This document shows, one piece after another, positions 26,432 to 34,006 of a stretch of DNA of 64,000 nt (its first letter is position 1; each line of letters starts with the position of its first letter). The DNA is from a virus. The stretch lies in IMG/VR virus record IMGVR_UViG_3300042197_002147, positions 92,712-156,711 of that record. One strand, 5' to 3'. The position numbers and the translations under genes are program-made. Below the pieces are notes generated by a model. That model was given only the letters and a program-made list of their open reading frames with translations, did no database searches and was not told where the DNA came from.

Positions 26432-26812
26432 TTATTCTTCTATTATTAGGTCTTCGAACACTTCACCGACATAAGTATGTCCTTTATATGATTTTCTTTT
26501 TCCATTGATAACTTCATACATTGCTGCTCTGGAATAATCATTTTTTCTGCAAAAATCAGTCATATTGTGAACTTTGACCGTTGCATTTTCTTTCAAAAAG
26601 ACAAAGAATTTGGTATTTGGAACTACTGTTTTTTTCTTTTCTATTGGTTTTTGCACTTCTTGCCAAGTCCAATGTCTTTGCTTAACAAATTCTCCACCAA
26701 AATCATTTATAAATTGCTGTCTCCATATTGAGGATCTTGCATCATCATTACAAGCGACCCATGTTGGTGTGTTTACTCTATTTACATGCTCTTTGATAAG
26801 ATTTTTTCTCAT
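26432..26812 (-). CDS. Protein with NUMOD/IENR-like DNA-binding C-terminus
   Basis: A 126-residue protein. The last 45 residues (V-H-N-M-T-D-F-C-R-K-N-D-Y-S, then A-A-M-Y-E-V-I-N-G-K-R-K-S-Y-K-G-H) match the helix-turn-helix modules attached to GIY-YIG and HNH homing endonucleases (NUMOD/IENR type). The N-terminus (W-V-A-C-N-D-D-A-R-S-S-I-W) has no visible nuclease motif. It may be a stand-alone DNA-binding protein or a relic of a homing endonuclease. It overlaps the MGME1-like gene by 4 bp. Confidence 0.55.
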   Translation of the reverse strand: MRKNLIKEHVNRVNTPTWVACNDDARSSIWRQQFINDFGGEFVKQRHWTWQEVQKPIEKKKTVVPNTKFFVFLKENATVKVHNMTDFCRKNDYSRAAMYEVINGKRKSYKGHTYVGEVFEDLIIEE

Positions 26813-27474
26813 TTTGTTTCCCTTTCATATAAATCAATTGCATCTTTTAAATTAGAAACATAATTTATTACAGGTTCTTCAAATATCTGAAGTATTCCAT
26901 CCTCCGATGCTATTAATATTTTCAATTTTTTAATTTTTTCACCAGTCATTTCTTGCCACATTAAAGAATATGCAGTTGCTTGTAAAAAATAATTGTCAAT
27001 ATCTTCTTTTCTTTTTGGTCGTGTGCTTCCCTTAAAATCAATAATAGATAATTCTCTATCGTGTTCCGCAATGCAGTCAACTCTTCCGGCTAATCCTAAA
27101 GTTTTGCTCCAGAGAGGTGTCTCTATGCATCTTATGTTGTTTATTTTATCTACTTCTGGTTTTATTGTAAGAAATAGATCTTTTAAATTATCATCAAAAC
27201 CAGATCCATTTAAATCTATTTTTACATTTAAGAGATAGGTTTCAACAAGAGAATGTAATTTTGTTCCGCGAGAGCAAACTCTTGCAGACTCTTCTGGATT
27301 ATTTTTTCTCCACTCAGCAAAGAATTTTCTTTTTGACCACCCTGTTACTGTTGTAACTGAGGGAAAATTTCCATCGGGAGTGTTATAGTATCTTTTACCG
27401 GATACTTCTTTGCTTTCGATATCTAGAGATGGAATTATTGGTTCTAAATGTTTAAAATTACCACAAACAATCAT
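26809..27474 (-). CDS. PD-(D/E)XK exonuclease, MGME1/RecB-like
   Basis: A 221-residue nuclease of the RecB/Cas4/MGME1 group. Visible motifs are V-T-T-V-T-G-W-S-K-R-K-F near the start, G-T-K-L-H-S-L-V-E (motif with His), A-G-R-V-D-C-I-A (acidic residue), S-I-I-D-F-K-G-S (DxK) and Y-F-L-Q-A-T-A-Y (motif IV with Gln). This arrangement is typical of phage single-strand exonucleases that trim DNA ends during recombination or replication. It has its own leaderless promoter even though it lies within the late gene block, suggesting early expression. Confidence 0.8.
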   Translation of the reverse strand: MIVCGNFKHLEPIIPSLDIESKEVSGKRYYNTPDGNFPSVTTVTGWSKRKFFAEWRKNNPEESARVCSRGTKLHSLVETYLLNVKIDLNGSGFDDNLKDLFLTIKPEVDKINNIRCIETPLWSKTLGLAGRVDCIAEHDRELSIIDFKGSTRPKRKEDIDNYFLQATAYSLMWQEMTGEKIKKLKILIASEDGILQIFEEPVINYVSNLKDAIDLYERETK

Positions 27475-27480
27475 TGTTAA

Positions 27481-27509
27481 ATTGTATCACTTTCTTTATT
27501 ATCAATCAA
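27481..27509 (-). promoter_or_regulatory. Host-type promoter, leaderless, for MGME1-like nuclease
   Basis: On the - strand: TTGATT (27509-27504), 17 bp spacer, TACAAT (27486-27481), then 6 nt to the ATG at 27474. It overlaps the 3' end of the upstream gene. Confidence 0.7.
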
Positions 27510-28551
27510 CTTTTTTTACAATAGAATTTACTTCGGATTTTAACTTTGCACCTTTTCTAGATTTTAGAAATTTGTTGACATGTCTGTTGACCATTGAATT
27601 TAGATTATTTTCTGCTAAACCATATCCAATTGGTCTAAACATTTGTTGTGCTCCATAATAACCAAAGGCCGGATCTATTGGTTCTCTTCTTCTTTGTGAC
27701 ATGGTTGGTTGTGTGCTTTGACCCACCAAGTTTGATCTAGTTTCTGCGCCAACTGCACCCAAATATTCTGGTTCTCTTATTCTTATTGGTCTACCGGAAC
27801 CATCATCATCAGAACCAAGTAACTTACTGGCTCCGTAACCCAACAAAGCAAGTCTTCCGTATTTTCCTAGTTTTCCTAGTCTTCCTGTTTTTGCCATTTT
27901 GTCTGTTACCCTTACTCTCTGTATTGCTTTTTGTATAGCAGTTTTTTGTGGTCTTGCTATTTTTGTTTGTGGATACTTTGGAGGCAATTGCATATTACCT
28001 TCTCTATAACTAGATGCCATTCTTTCATTTCTTGATCGTGCAATGTTTGCTCTTACTGTTTTTTGTATTTCTGCTTTTGCTTTTGCGGCAGCAGAAACTG
28101 CTTGGGCTCCTTGAGTTCCTGCTTTTGCCGCATCAACTGCATTTGATGTTGTTTTTGCTGCTGTGGCAGCAGCGTCAGTTGCTTTTGCGGCAGTTGAAAG
28201 TCCTTTTGCTGCTTTTCCTAATTTTGCCGCACCTCCAGCAAATGGAATTACACTTGCGGCAGCCATTCCACCTCTCATCGCAGCATCACCATATTGTCCT
28301 TGTACGACATCAACCGCTCCACTGGCAAGATCCATCACAGCACCAACTCCCTGACCAACTACTGGAATAAAACTTGCACCCGCAGATACAACATCTGCAT
28401 AATTTTGAATTGTGTCAACTATACCTCCATCTTCTTCATCGTCTTCTGCGGAAGCTATGAATTTATATTCTTCAAGGTTTTTGCTCTCACTCAAGTAATT
28501 TTTTTGAGTGTTTGCTTGTAACCAGTAAAGATATGTTTCTTTGTTATTCAT
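27502..28551 (-). CDS. Protein with polymorphic-toxin-like hydrophobic domain
   Basis: A 349-residue protein. Residues 45-125 (Y-A-D-V-V-S-A-G-A-S-F-I-P-V-V-G-Q-G, then Q-G-Q-Y-G-D-A-A, then V-I-P-F-A-G-G-A-A-K-L-G-K-A-A-K-G) closely resemble the hydrophobic pre-toxin region of polymorphic and Rhs toxins, which helps toxin translocation. An alanine-rich helix follows, then an Arg/Lys-rich C-terminal part (R-L-G-K-L-G-K-Y-G-R). N-terminal N-Y-L-S-E-S could be a prohead-protease site. It may be a virion protein that contacts membranes during DNA entry. No nuclease or other toxin active site is recognised. Confidence 0.5.
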   Translation of the reverse strand: MNNKETYLYWLQANTQKNYLSESKNLEEYKFIASAEDDEEDGGIVDTIQNYADVVSAGASFIPVVGQGVGAVMDLASGAVDVVQGQYGDAAMRGGMAAASVIPFAGGAAKLGKAAKGLSTAAKATDAAATAAKTTSNAVDAAKAGTQGAQAVSAAAKAKAEIQKTVRANIARSRNERMASSYREGNMQLPPKYPQTKIARPQKTAIQKAIQRVRVTDKMAKTGRLGKLGKYGRLALLGYGASKLLGSDDDGSGRPIRIREPEYLGAVGAETRSNLVGQSTQPTMSQRRREPIDPAFGYYGAQQMFRPIGYGLAENNLNSMVNRHVNKFLKSRKGAKLKSEVNSIVKKVD

Positions 28552-28851
28552 TCAACCTCTCCAGAGTCTGCCAGTGTTTGTTTTTGTTTTTTCTAGTTTA
28601 CCGTGATACTTTTTGGACAAACCAGATTTCATTTTGTTCATTAGTTCTGACCATCTTCCTCCAGTTGCTTTGTCTGGAGACATTGTTGCATCGCTTCCAA
28701 GACCCGGTAACAATGTTGAAAAATCTTTGTTTATTTTCTTTTTGTTACATTTTGGGCATTTATCTTTTGTGGGCAAATCTCTTTCACTTATTTTTAAAAC
28801 TTTTTCAAATTTATAATCACACGCTTCACAAACATAACCATAATTTGGCAT
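28552..28851 (-). CDS. FmdB-type zinc-ribbon protein
   Basis: A 99-residue protein starting M-P-N-Y-G-Y-V-C-E-A-C with a second pair C-P-K-C-N-K-K, the zinc-ribbon of the FmdB putative regulatory family, common in bacteria and T4-like phages. The C-terminal half is basic and flexible. One base separates it from the next gene. Function in phages unknown; DNA or protein binding is likely. Confidence 0.75.
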   Translation of the reverse strand: MPNYGYVCEACDYKFEKVLKISERDLPTKDKCPKCNKKKINKDFSTLLPGLGSDATMSPDKATGGRWSELMNKMKSGLSKKYHGKLEKTKTNTGRLWRG

Positions 28852-28853
28852 TT

Positions 28854-29120
28854 TTAACCCTCTTGTGCTTTCTGCTGAGCTCTTTGTACTCTTCTTTCCA
28901 AATCTCTATCAATTGTGTTCATTTCCGGTGGAACTTGTTGTCTACCGAAACCATTCATTCTTCTGTCAAATGTAGATTGACGAGCTTTTCCTATTGCATT
29001 ATTTCCTTCTGGAACATTTACTGCAAATGGACCGCCTTGTCTCCTTGCAAGAAGTCTTTCCTTTTCGTTTTGCACTGCGTTTCTTCCAACATTTGTTGGT
29101 GTGAATCTTTGATTGGCCAT
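28854..29120 (-). CDS. Hypothetical basic protein (88 aa)
   Basis: An 88-residue Arg/Gln-rich protein (E-R-L-L-A-R-R-Q-G-G, then R-R-V-Q-R-A-Q-Q-K-A-Q-E-G). Predicted helical at the C-terminus. No family recognised. It lies between the zinc-ribbon gene and the 122-residue gene within the late - strand operon; the small gaps support a shared transcript. Confidence 0.5.
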   Translation of the reverse strand: MANQRFTPTNVGRNAVQNEKERLLARRQGGPFAVNVPEGNNAIGKARQSTFDRRMNGFGRQQVPPEMNTIDRDLERRVQRAQQKAQEG

Positions 29121-29123
29121 TTG

Positions 29124-29492
29124 TTACCTCTTTTTCTTTAATCTTTTTCCGATTATGTCTCTTACTCTATTTCCCAAGATTCTCATGTTTGTGCTTTTTT
29201 GTGCGCCATATATTTTGCCTGCTTCTTCGGATGGACTCACACGGCGACCAGTTTTGCTGCTTTGACCCCGAACTGTAGATGTGAACATATCTTTCATTGC
29301 ATTTAGGGCGCGAGCGGAATGTTGTGGGGATTTTGCATTTACCACTCTTTCCATTGAGTTGTGTAACAAACCTATGTGCCTTTCGGCATCCATCATATTT
29401 TCTTTATGTTTTGTTCTCAATGCACGAATTTTTTGGTTTGCTATATCAACAACTTTTTGTGCATGTCCTCTACAAATATCTGGTATTGCCAT
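29124..29492 (-). CDS. Hypothetical basic helical protein (122 aa)
   Basis: A 122-residue protein with long helices (V-V-D-I-A-N-Q-K-I-R-A-L-R-T-K-H-K-E) and a basic end (G-K-R-L-K-K-K-R). First gene of a late transcript: the TATAAATA at 29511-29518 lies 19 bp before its start. A nucleic-acid-associated internal protein would fit the composition, but no family is recognised. Confidence 0.5.
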   Translation of the reverse strand: MAIPDICRGHAQKVVDIANQKIRALRTKHKENMMDAERHIGLLHNSMERVVNAKSPQHSARALNAMKDMFTSTVRGQSSKTGRRVSPSEEAGKIYGAQKSTNMRILGNRVRDIIGKRLKKKR

Positions 29493-29510
29493 GATCTTAT
29501 CCTCTTGGTA

Positions 29511-29518
29511 TATTTATA
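29511..29518 (-). promoter_or_regulatory. T4-type late promoter (TATAAATA)
   Basis: Perfect TATAAATA on the - strand, between the terminator at 29524 and the gene starting at 29492. Confidence 0.7.
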
Positions 29519-29523
29519 AAAGA

Positions 29524-29552
29524 AAATGCGCCGATTTACCATCGGCGCATTT
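29524..29552 (-). terminator. Intrinsic terminator
   Basis: Perfect 12-bp stem AAATGCGCCGAT/ATCGGCGCATTT with 5-nt loop, followed on the - strand by TTTTCTTTT. It closes the HNH gene transcript. Confidence 0.75.
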
Positions 29553-29599
29553 CCCACCCACATATATTCTATTGTCCATTGCCGTTTATATCTATGTTT

Positions 29600-30109
29600 T
29601 TAAACATTTACCCAACGATTCCATAAAACTAACTCATTTTCGTGTAAATGCTCTATTTGATAACCAATTGCATAAACTGGTTTTGGTTGTACCAAAAGTT
29701 TCATTTTTGCTTCGTGAGGTGTTCTGCTTCCTTTTTTCCTGTTGCAGTGCAAACAACAACAGACCATATTTTCCCATGTGTTGCCACCTCCCCTTGACCT
29801 CGGAATCACATGGTCTATCGTAGCAGATTTTTCCGATAAAGTAGAGGAACAGTATTGGCATTTTGATCTATCCCTTATTATTAAATTCTTTTTAGAAGGT
29901 CTTATTTCTGCTCTTGGTATGCGAACATACTTATTAAGCATCAATGCACTTGGTAAATAAAATATACCATTAGATGTCATAATCTGGTAGTCATTTTCAT
30001 AATTGTATGGTTTTGATGCCTTACCAGACATATAGAGTTGGACTGCGCGAATCCAATCTATTACTTTTATTACTTCTTCTGATGCGTTTAACAATAACAC
30101 TTTTCGCAT
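29600..30109 (-). CDS. HNH endonuclease
   Basis: A 169-residue HNH nuclease of the McrA/HNH_5 type. The zinc-binding and catalytic core is C-Q-Y-C-S, then A-T-I-D-H-V-I-P-R-S-R-G-G-G, then N-M-V-C-C-C-L-H-C-N-R-K-K, with the His of DH and the Asn/His of NxxxxCxxCN in place. N-terminal S-E-E-V-I-K-V-I-D-W is standard for free-standing HNH proteins. It may be a mobile endonuclease or take part in DNA processing. It has a textbook leaderless promoter. No flanking repeats suggest a recent insertion. Confidence 0.88.
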   Translation of the reverse strand: MRKVLLLNASEEVIKVIDWIRAVQLYMSGKASKPYNYENDYQIMTSNGIFYLPSALMLNKYVRIPRAEIRPSKKNLIIRDRSKCQYCSSTLSEKSATIDHVIPRSRGGGNTWENMVCCCLHCNRKKGSRTPHEAKMKLLVQPKPVYAIGYQIEHLHENELVLWNRWVNV

Positions 30110-30115
30110 AGTGGA

Positions 30116-30144
30116 ATTATAGTAATCAGTTAATTATATGTCAA
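30116..30144 (-). promoter_or_regulatory. Host-type promoter, leaderless, for HNH endonuclease
   Basis: On the - strand: TTGACA (30144-30139), 17 bp spacer, TATAAT (30121-30116), then 6 nt to the ATG at 30109. Both boxes are at or near perfect consensus. Confidence 0.8.
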
Positions 30145-31313
30145 ATAGAATTGTTTTTTCTTTTTAAGGAAATCTCGGCTGCCTTCTTTGCTCTCATGCG
30201 AAGAATTTCTCTTGGAGTCATCTGACTTTCTGGTTTTTGAGGCATTGGTCTTTGACCCAATTTTGCAACTATTTGATCGTGGGACATTCCACCACGATCA
30301 GAAAGGCGATCATATTCTGCATCCCATCTTTCCTCTTCTTCTTTGCCTTCATTTATTTTTTTCTTGCGAATCTGCCGTCTTTGGCGATCCAACATTTTAA
30401 TTGCATGAAGAAGCGATCCTTCATTTTTCTTTTTACGATCTAAAAAGTAACTTGTGTTTACATGATATGGTCTACTGGCAGAAAAATCACCTCTTTCTGG
30501 TTTCCAATCTTCATCCTCTACTTTTTGATGTTCGGTGTTAATTGTGTGCGTCTTTGATAATTTTTTGGATAAAAAGTCATATAAACTTTTTCTAGTATCT
30601 CTCAGATCTCCACTTTTAGTTTTTTGCATCTCTTCACTTGGTGTTGAACTGGTAAATATTATTCGATCTGGATTATGTGATTTTAAATGATGACGAATTG
30701 CAGGCAAAACTGTTCGGAAAATTCCTAAAGACTTGTGACCTTCTTCGTCGGTTTTGCGCGACTCGCCATCAATATCAAAACTGATTTCGCTTGTGGTTCT
30801 TATTCCTTTTCTTTGCAAGGAAGGATGGGATTCTCTGTGATGAATGTAAACATTACCTTCTTTTCCTTCTGGTGTTCTGAAGGAATAAGTGTGTGATCCT
30901 TGTTCTCTGTATTTGGGGCCAAGCATTTCTGCATTTTTTCCGAAAGTGAAATCGGGTCTAAATGTATATGATAAATTATTTGATCCTTTTATTTTTCCTC
31001 GGTATACACGACTATGAGAACTCATTGGATCTAGTACTTTAGTAAAATATGGGTGTTTGCGAATTTTTTCGACAAATTTATCTCTCTCATTAACATCATC
31101 ATCTGTTAATGGTTTTTCTTTTGCTAGTTTAGGAAGTCTTTTGTTTTCCTTGTCTGCTTGTCTTGTTAACTTCACATAATCTTTTAACATTTCTCTGCTG
31201 ACACCTTTAATTGGATAATCTGCATCTCCAACACGAGAATGTTTTGTTGCAAAGAGATTTTGTCTCTTCTTTACTGCTTCATTAAGTTGATTGACAAGTT
31301 TTTCTATTTTCAT
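30141..31313 (-). CDS. Hypothetical capsid-targeted protein (390 aa)
   Basis: Starts M-K-I-E-K-L-V-N-Q-L-N-E-A, which fits the capsid-targeting pattern with a cut site L-N-E|A like T4 internal proteins. Residues 90-250 look like a globular, beta-rich domain with H-S-R-V-Y-R-G-K and S-Y-T-F-R-P-D-F. The C-terminal 100 residues are a charged coiled coil. No enzymatic motif is recognised. It overlaps the lysozyme gene by 4 bp, so the two are probably co-translated. Confidence 0.5.
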   Translation of the reverse strand: MKIEKLVNQLNEAVKKRQNLFATKHSRVGDADYPIKGVSREMLKDYVKLTRQADKENKRLPKLAKEKPLTDDDVNERDKFVEKIRKHPYFTKVLDPMSSHSRVYRGKIKGSNNLSYTFRPDFTFGKNAEMLGPKYREQGSHTYSFRTPEGKEGNVYIHHRESHPSLQRKGIRTTSEISFDIDGESRKTDEEGHKSLGIFRTVLPAIRHHLKSHNPDRIIFTSSTPSEEMQKTKSGDLRDTRKSLYDFLSKKLSKTHTINTEHQKVEDEDWKPERGDFSASRPYHVNTSYFLDRKKKNEGSLLHAIKMLDRQRRQIRKKKINEGKEEEERWDAEYDRLSDRGGMSHDQIVAKLGQRPMPQKPESQMTPREILRMRAKKAAEISLKRKNNSI

Positions 31314-32104
31314 TTTGAATATGTAGGTTCACCTTTCTGATTAAATCCAGACACCTTGCCTTGCCACATGGCGCCTTCCACTGATCTTCTTCTGACCAAA
31401 CCAGAACGAACTTGACCACCAGACTTGTTATAAAGGGACATAGCATTTGGTACTTCATGCCACTTTGATGGATCACTTAATTTTCCAGATATTGTCTCAA
31501 AACCTTTTTTGCCATAAAATCCTGTGCCAAAATTATGAGCAAACGATGTTACTGCTGCTTGCTGGTGTGGTTTCATTTTGTCCCAGTGTGGTACTGTCTT
31601 TGATAATTTGTTTTTCATATCTTCAACATGAGACTCAAGATGTTTGTCTGCTTCTTCTCTTGTGACACTATCACCAAGTTTTACTGGTCGTCCATCAGCG
31701 TGTCTTGTCATCCCCCATCCAATTGTCGGAACACCACTTTTTGTTAATTTATCAGCATAAGCATTTGATCTAAAACCTTCAAAATGTTTTATCACACCAT
31801 GCGAGAGATCAGTAAATCCAAGACCATTTGGTTTTGTTGGTTCTTGCTTTTGAACCTCTTTTTGTTTAGGTGCCGGGGATACTTGTGAAACAACCCTATT
31901 ACCAAGAGCATTGGGTTTTTCCTTTTGAGTATGCCCGGCTAGTGATAATGCAATTGGTACGGCTGCAAGACCAGCACCAATTCCTAAATTACGAATGAAA
32001 CTCTTTCCTTTTTTTGAAAAGATTGCTTCGTTTATTTTTTTTGTTTTTTTGGTCTTATACCTACAACCACAAGACTCTTCGTAAAACATTGAAAACGATT
32101 TCAT
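31310..32104 (-). CDS. GH24 lysozyme with capsid-targeting N-terminus and membrane helix
   Basis: A 264-residue protein. The N-terminus M-K-S-F-S-M-F-Y-E-E-S resembles the capsid-targeting peptide. A hydrophobic helix lies near residues 40-58 (G-I-G-A-G-L-A-A-V-P-I-A-L-S-L-A). Residues 95-235 are a T4-type lysozyme: H-F-E-G-F-R-S-N-A-Y contains the catalytic Glu, followed by G-V-P-T-I-G-W-G-M-T with the catalytic Thr/Asp region. It hydrolyses peptidoglycan. The signals suggest a virion-carried muramidase acting at entry, or a signal-anchor endolysin. The downstream zinc protease gene is coupled. Confidence 0.85.
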   Translation of the reverse strand: MKSFSMFYEESCGCRYKTKKTKKINEAIFSKKGKSFIRNLGIGAGLAAVPIALSLAGHTQKEKPNALGNRVVSQVSPAPKQKEVQKQEPTKPNGLGFTDLSHGVIKHFEGFRSNAYADKLTKSGVPTIGWGMTRHADGRPVKLGDSVTREEADKHLESHVEDMKNKLSKTVPHWDKMKPHQQAAVTSFAHNFGTGFYGKKGFETISGKLSDPSKWHEVPNAMSLYNKSGGQVRSGLVRRRSVEGAMWQGKVSGFNQKGEPTYSK

Positions 32105-32481
32105 TCATAAAACTCCGGGTATTCTTTACCATACATTCTTATTAATCTGCCTGCAAGTGCATTTGCTTCATCTTCGTGTGGAGAACCAGTTGAACCATCT
32201 AACATACTAGGGTCATCAATTTCTTCATGTTGTTTTTGATGAACCATTTCATGTGCAATACTTCTGCAAATATCACAAAGAGCGCGGTTCTTTACATAAA
32301 TTTTCATTTCACCATTGCCAAGATTATAATTTGCAGTTGTCATTTCTGGTTCACGAACCACCAACAATTTTATTATTGGTTTTCTTTTAATACCAAGAAC
32401 ATTTGTTGCAAAGTCAACAAAATGCCCAACTTTAGAATTGAGTTCTGTTGCTTCACGAAGATGTTGTTTGAATTTTTTCAT
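32101..32481 (-). CDS. Zincin-like metalloprotease with capsid-targeting N-terminus
   Basis: A 126-residue protein starting M-K-K-F-K-Q-H-L-R-E-A, a capsid-targeting-like leader with site L-R-E|A. The active site is visible as A-H-E-M-V-H-Q, the HExxH zinc motif, and a third ligand probably lies in E-D-E-A-N-A-L-A. Such small SprT/gluzincin-like proteases occur in T4-like phages. Carriage in the head and release on infection would make it an injected protease. Substrate unknown. Confidence 0.72.
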   Translation of the reverse strand: MKKFKQHLREATELNSKVGHFVDFATNVLGIKRKPIIKLLVVREPEMTTANYNLGNGEMKIYVKNRALCDICRSIAHEMVHQKQHEEIDDPSMLDGSTGSPHEDEANALAGRLIRMYGKEYPEFYE

Positions 32482-33116
32482 TATGGTTTTGGTGGTGGTG
32501 GTGGAGGTGGTGGCGGTGGAGGTGGTGGGGGAATCACTGGGATAGGGAAAGGAACCGGGAATATATCTTTCGTAGGAGTTCCCCCCTTGAATGGATATTC
32601 ATACATTGGTGGTTCGTAAGGTTCACCCGGAAGTTTTGGCCAATGATATGGCCAATCTTTATTCCATTTCCACTTTCCTACGGGACTTTCATCTCTTATT
32701 GCCGGTTTGTAAAATCGGTTTCCCGGAACTGCTGGACCGTTCCACCATTGATCCCATTTTTTTGCCCCCTTGTCAAGAAGACCCCATGGAATCACTTTTA
32801 AAGCTAGCTTCGCCAACCATTGGGACAATGATTCAGTTATATAATTTGCAACTTCATTTTTTTGTTGTTCTGTTATCTGTTGATTTAATAAAAATTTATA
32901 GTTATTTTTTATAAAATCTTCATCTTGTAACAGACATTCAAATAGAGTAAGAAGTGCAGCATCTTCTGTTGGTCTTTTTCTATTTTTATCCTCTAATAAA
33001 ATTTTATACATTTCTGGTGAATGATAAAGTTCTGTAATTATTTTTGATTTGTTTTCTAAAATAATTATTTTAAGATTTTCTTGAAGAGTGTATTGTTGTT
33101 GTTCAGTTAAATTCAT
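32481..33116 (-). CDS. Helical-module protein with polyproline tail
   Basis: A 211-residue protein of the proline-rich modular family. Residues 1-110 are helical, with L-L-Q-D-E-D-F-I-K-N-N-Y-K-F-L-L closely matching a segment of the protein at 53559 (M-S-D-Q-D-F-I-L-Q-N-Y-K-V-L). The N-terminal L-Q-E-N could be a protease site. The centre is Trp/Pro-rich and the end is a run of fourteen consecutive prolines. Probably a virion or internal structural protein. Function unknown. Confidence 0.55.
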   Translation of the reverse strand: MNLTEQQQYTLQENLKIIILENKSKIITELYHSPEMYKILLEDKNRKRPTEDAALLTLFECLLQDEDFIKNNYKFLLNQQITEQQKNEVANYITESLSQWLAKLALKVIPWGLLDKGAKKWDQWWNGPAVPGNRFYKPAIRDESPVGKWKWNKDWPYHWPKLPGEPYEPPMYEYPFKGGTPTKDIFPVPFPIPVIPPPPPPPPPPPPPPKP

Positions 33117-33313
33117 TTTTTTATATCTCTGATAAATTGTTTCAATGGAACATATTTTTTTATAGAGAAGCCCAATCTGTAAATTTTATTTTGAATTTTT
33201 TCAATTCCTGTTGGTTCTGGATAACCAGTTGGTGTGTTTAGTGGACCTATTTGTTTTTTTTGACCAGATGCTTTCTGATTTGCTTTAAAGTTCATTTTGT
33301 TTGAGCTTTTCAT
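33113..33313 (-). CDS. Hypothetical basic protein (66 aa)
   Basis: A 66-residue lysine-rich protein (M-K-S-S-N-K-M-N-F-K-A-N). An alternative start lies 18 bp downstream. It overlaps both neighbours in the late operon. No family recognised. It belongs to a run of small late genes (33113-34002), between the polyproline-tailed protein and the Gly/Pro-rich protein; none of them shows an enzymatic motif. Confidence 0.4.
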   Translation of the reverse strand: MKSSNKMNFKANQKASGQKKQIGPLNTPTGYPEPTGIEKIQNKIYRLGFSIKKYVPLKQFIRDIKK

Positions 33314-33818
33314 TTAGAATTTGAATGTATCTGTGTCTCAACATTTCTGGTAAATCGACACTTGGTGGTGGTGAGCCTGGTTTAGGTAATGGTATTGTCA
33401 CATGTTTCCAACCTTCTTGTGGGTCAAAGTGCCATGGATTGTTAGCGGGAATTGTTCCCCACCCTGGCCAAAATGGACCAGGATCTCCGGGATGAAAGTC
33501 TGGACCCCATTGACCGGGTGGAACCCAGTCGCCCCAATTTCCACCACCGGGAGTAAATGGCATATTGGGTGGAATATCTGGATTATATCCTTGCGGTCCG
33601 ATATCATCGCCCTGTCTTATTATACCTCTTATCCAATCTTTTATTACTCTCCTCAGTTCTGGTGGTATTCTTCCCTCTTTAAGTTCGCCTGAGTTTTCTA
33701 AATTAAAAATTATATAATTTAAGAAACTTTCCTCTAACATCATTTTTTCTATGATGTTTGAGCATTTTTTGTGTTCACTTAAAAATTTTGTAACTGATTG
33801 TTTTAGATTCTTATTCAT
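33285..33818 (-). CDS. Gly/Pro-rich modular protein (177 aa)
   Basis: A 177-residue member of the proline-rich modular family. An N-terminal helical part (K-F-L-S-E-H-K-K-C, then E-S-F-L-N-Y-I-I-F-N-L-E) includes an L-S-E protease-like site, and is followed by a Trp/Gly/Pro-rich region (P-P-G-Q-W-G-P-D-F-H-P-G). A short helix closes the protein. Likely virion-associated. Function unknown. Confidence 0.5.
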   Translation of the reverse strand: MNKNLKQSVTKFLSEHKKCSNIIEKMMLEESFLNYIIFNLENSGELKEGRIPPELRRVIKDWIRGIIRQGDDIGPQGYNPDIPPNMPFTPGGGNWGDWVPPGQWGPDFHPGDPGPFWPGWGTIPANNPWHFDPQEGWKHVTIPLPKPGSPPPSVDLPEMLRHRYIQILNEKLKQNEL

Positions 33819-34002
33819 TTTTGTTTAATCTCTCTTTCCTTATTTTGCAACATTTGTCACAATTACACCTTGTAATTTTTTTACCATTTTTTGACTTATG
33901 ATTTCTTTTTAGTTTTTTGAATTTGTCTTTTTCTTGTTTTCTTTTTCGATGAATATGCTTTGATTTTTTTAAGTTGTCGAGATATTCCTCGTATGAATTC
34001 AT
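33811..34002 (-). CDS. Small very basic protein with CxCDKCC motif
   Basis: A 63-residue protein, more than one third Lys/Arg, with C-N-C-D-K-C-C-K near the C-terminus, possibly a minimal zinc knuckle. It starts M-N-S-Y-E-E-Y-L-D-N-L. Overlaps its downstream neighbour by 8 bp. Nucleic-acid binding is likely from composition only. Confidence 0.45.
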   Translation of the reverse strand: MNSYEEYLDNLKKSKHIHRKRKQEKDKFKKLKRNHKSKNGKKITRCNCDKCCKIRKERLNKNE

Positions 34003-34006
34003 TCAA

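Noticed and set aside
29600-30109. Insertion sequence around the HNH gene
   Set aside because: No terminal inverted repeats or target duplications are visible; it has a normal phage-type promoter.
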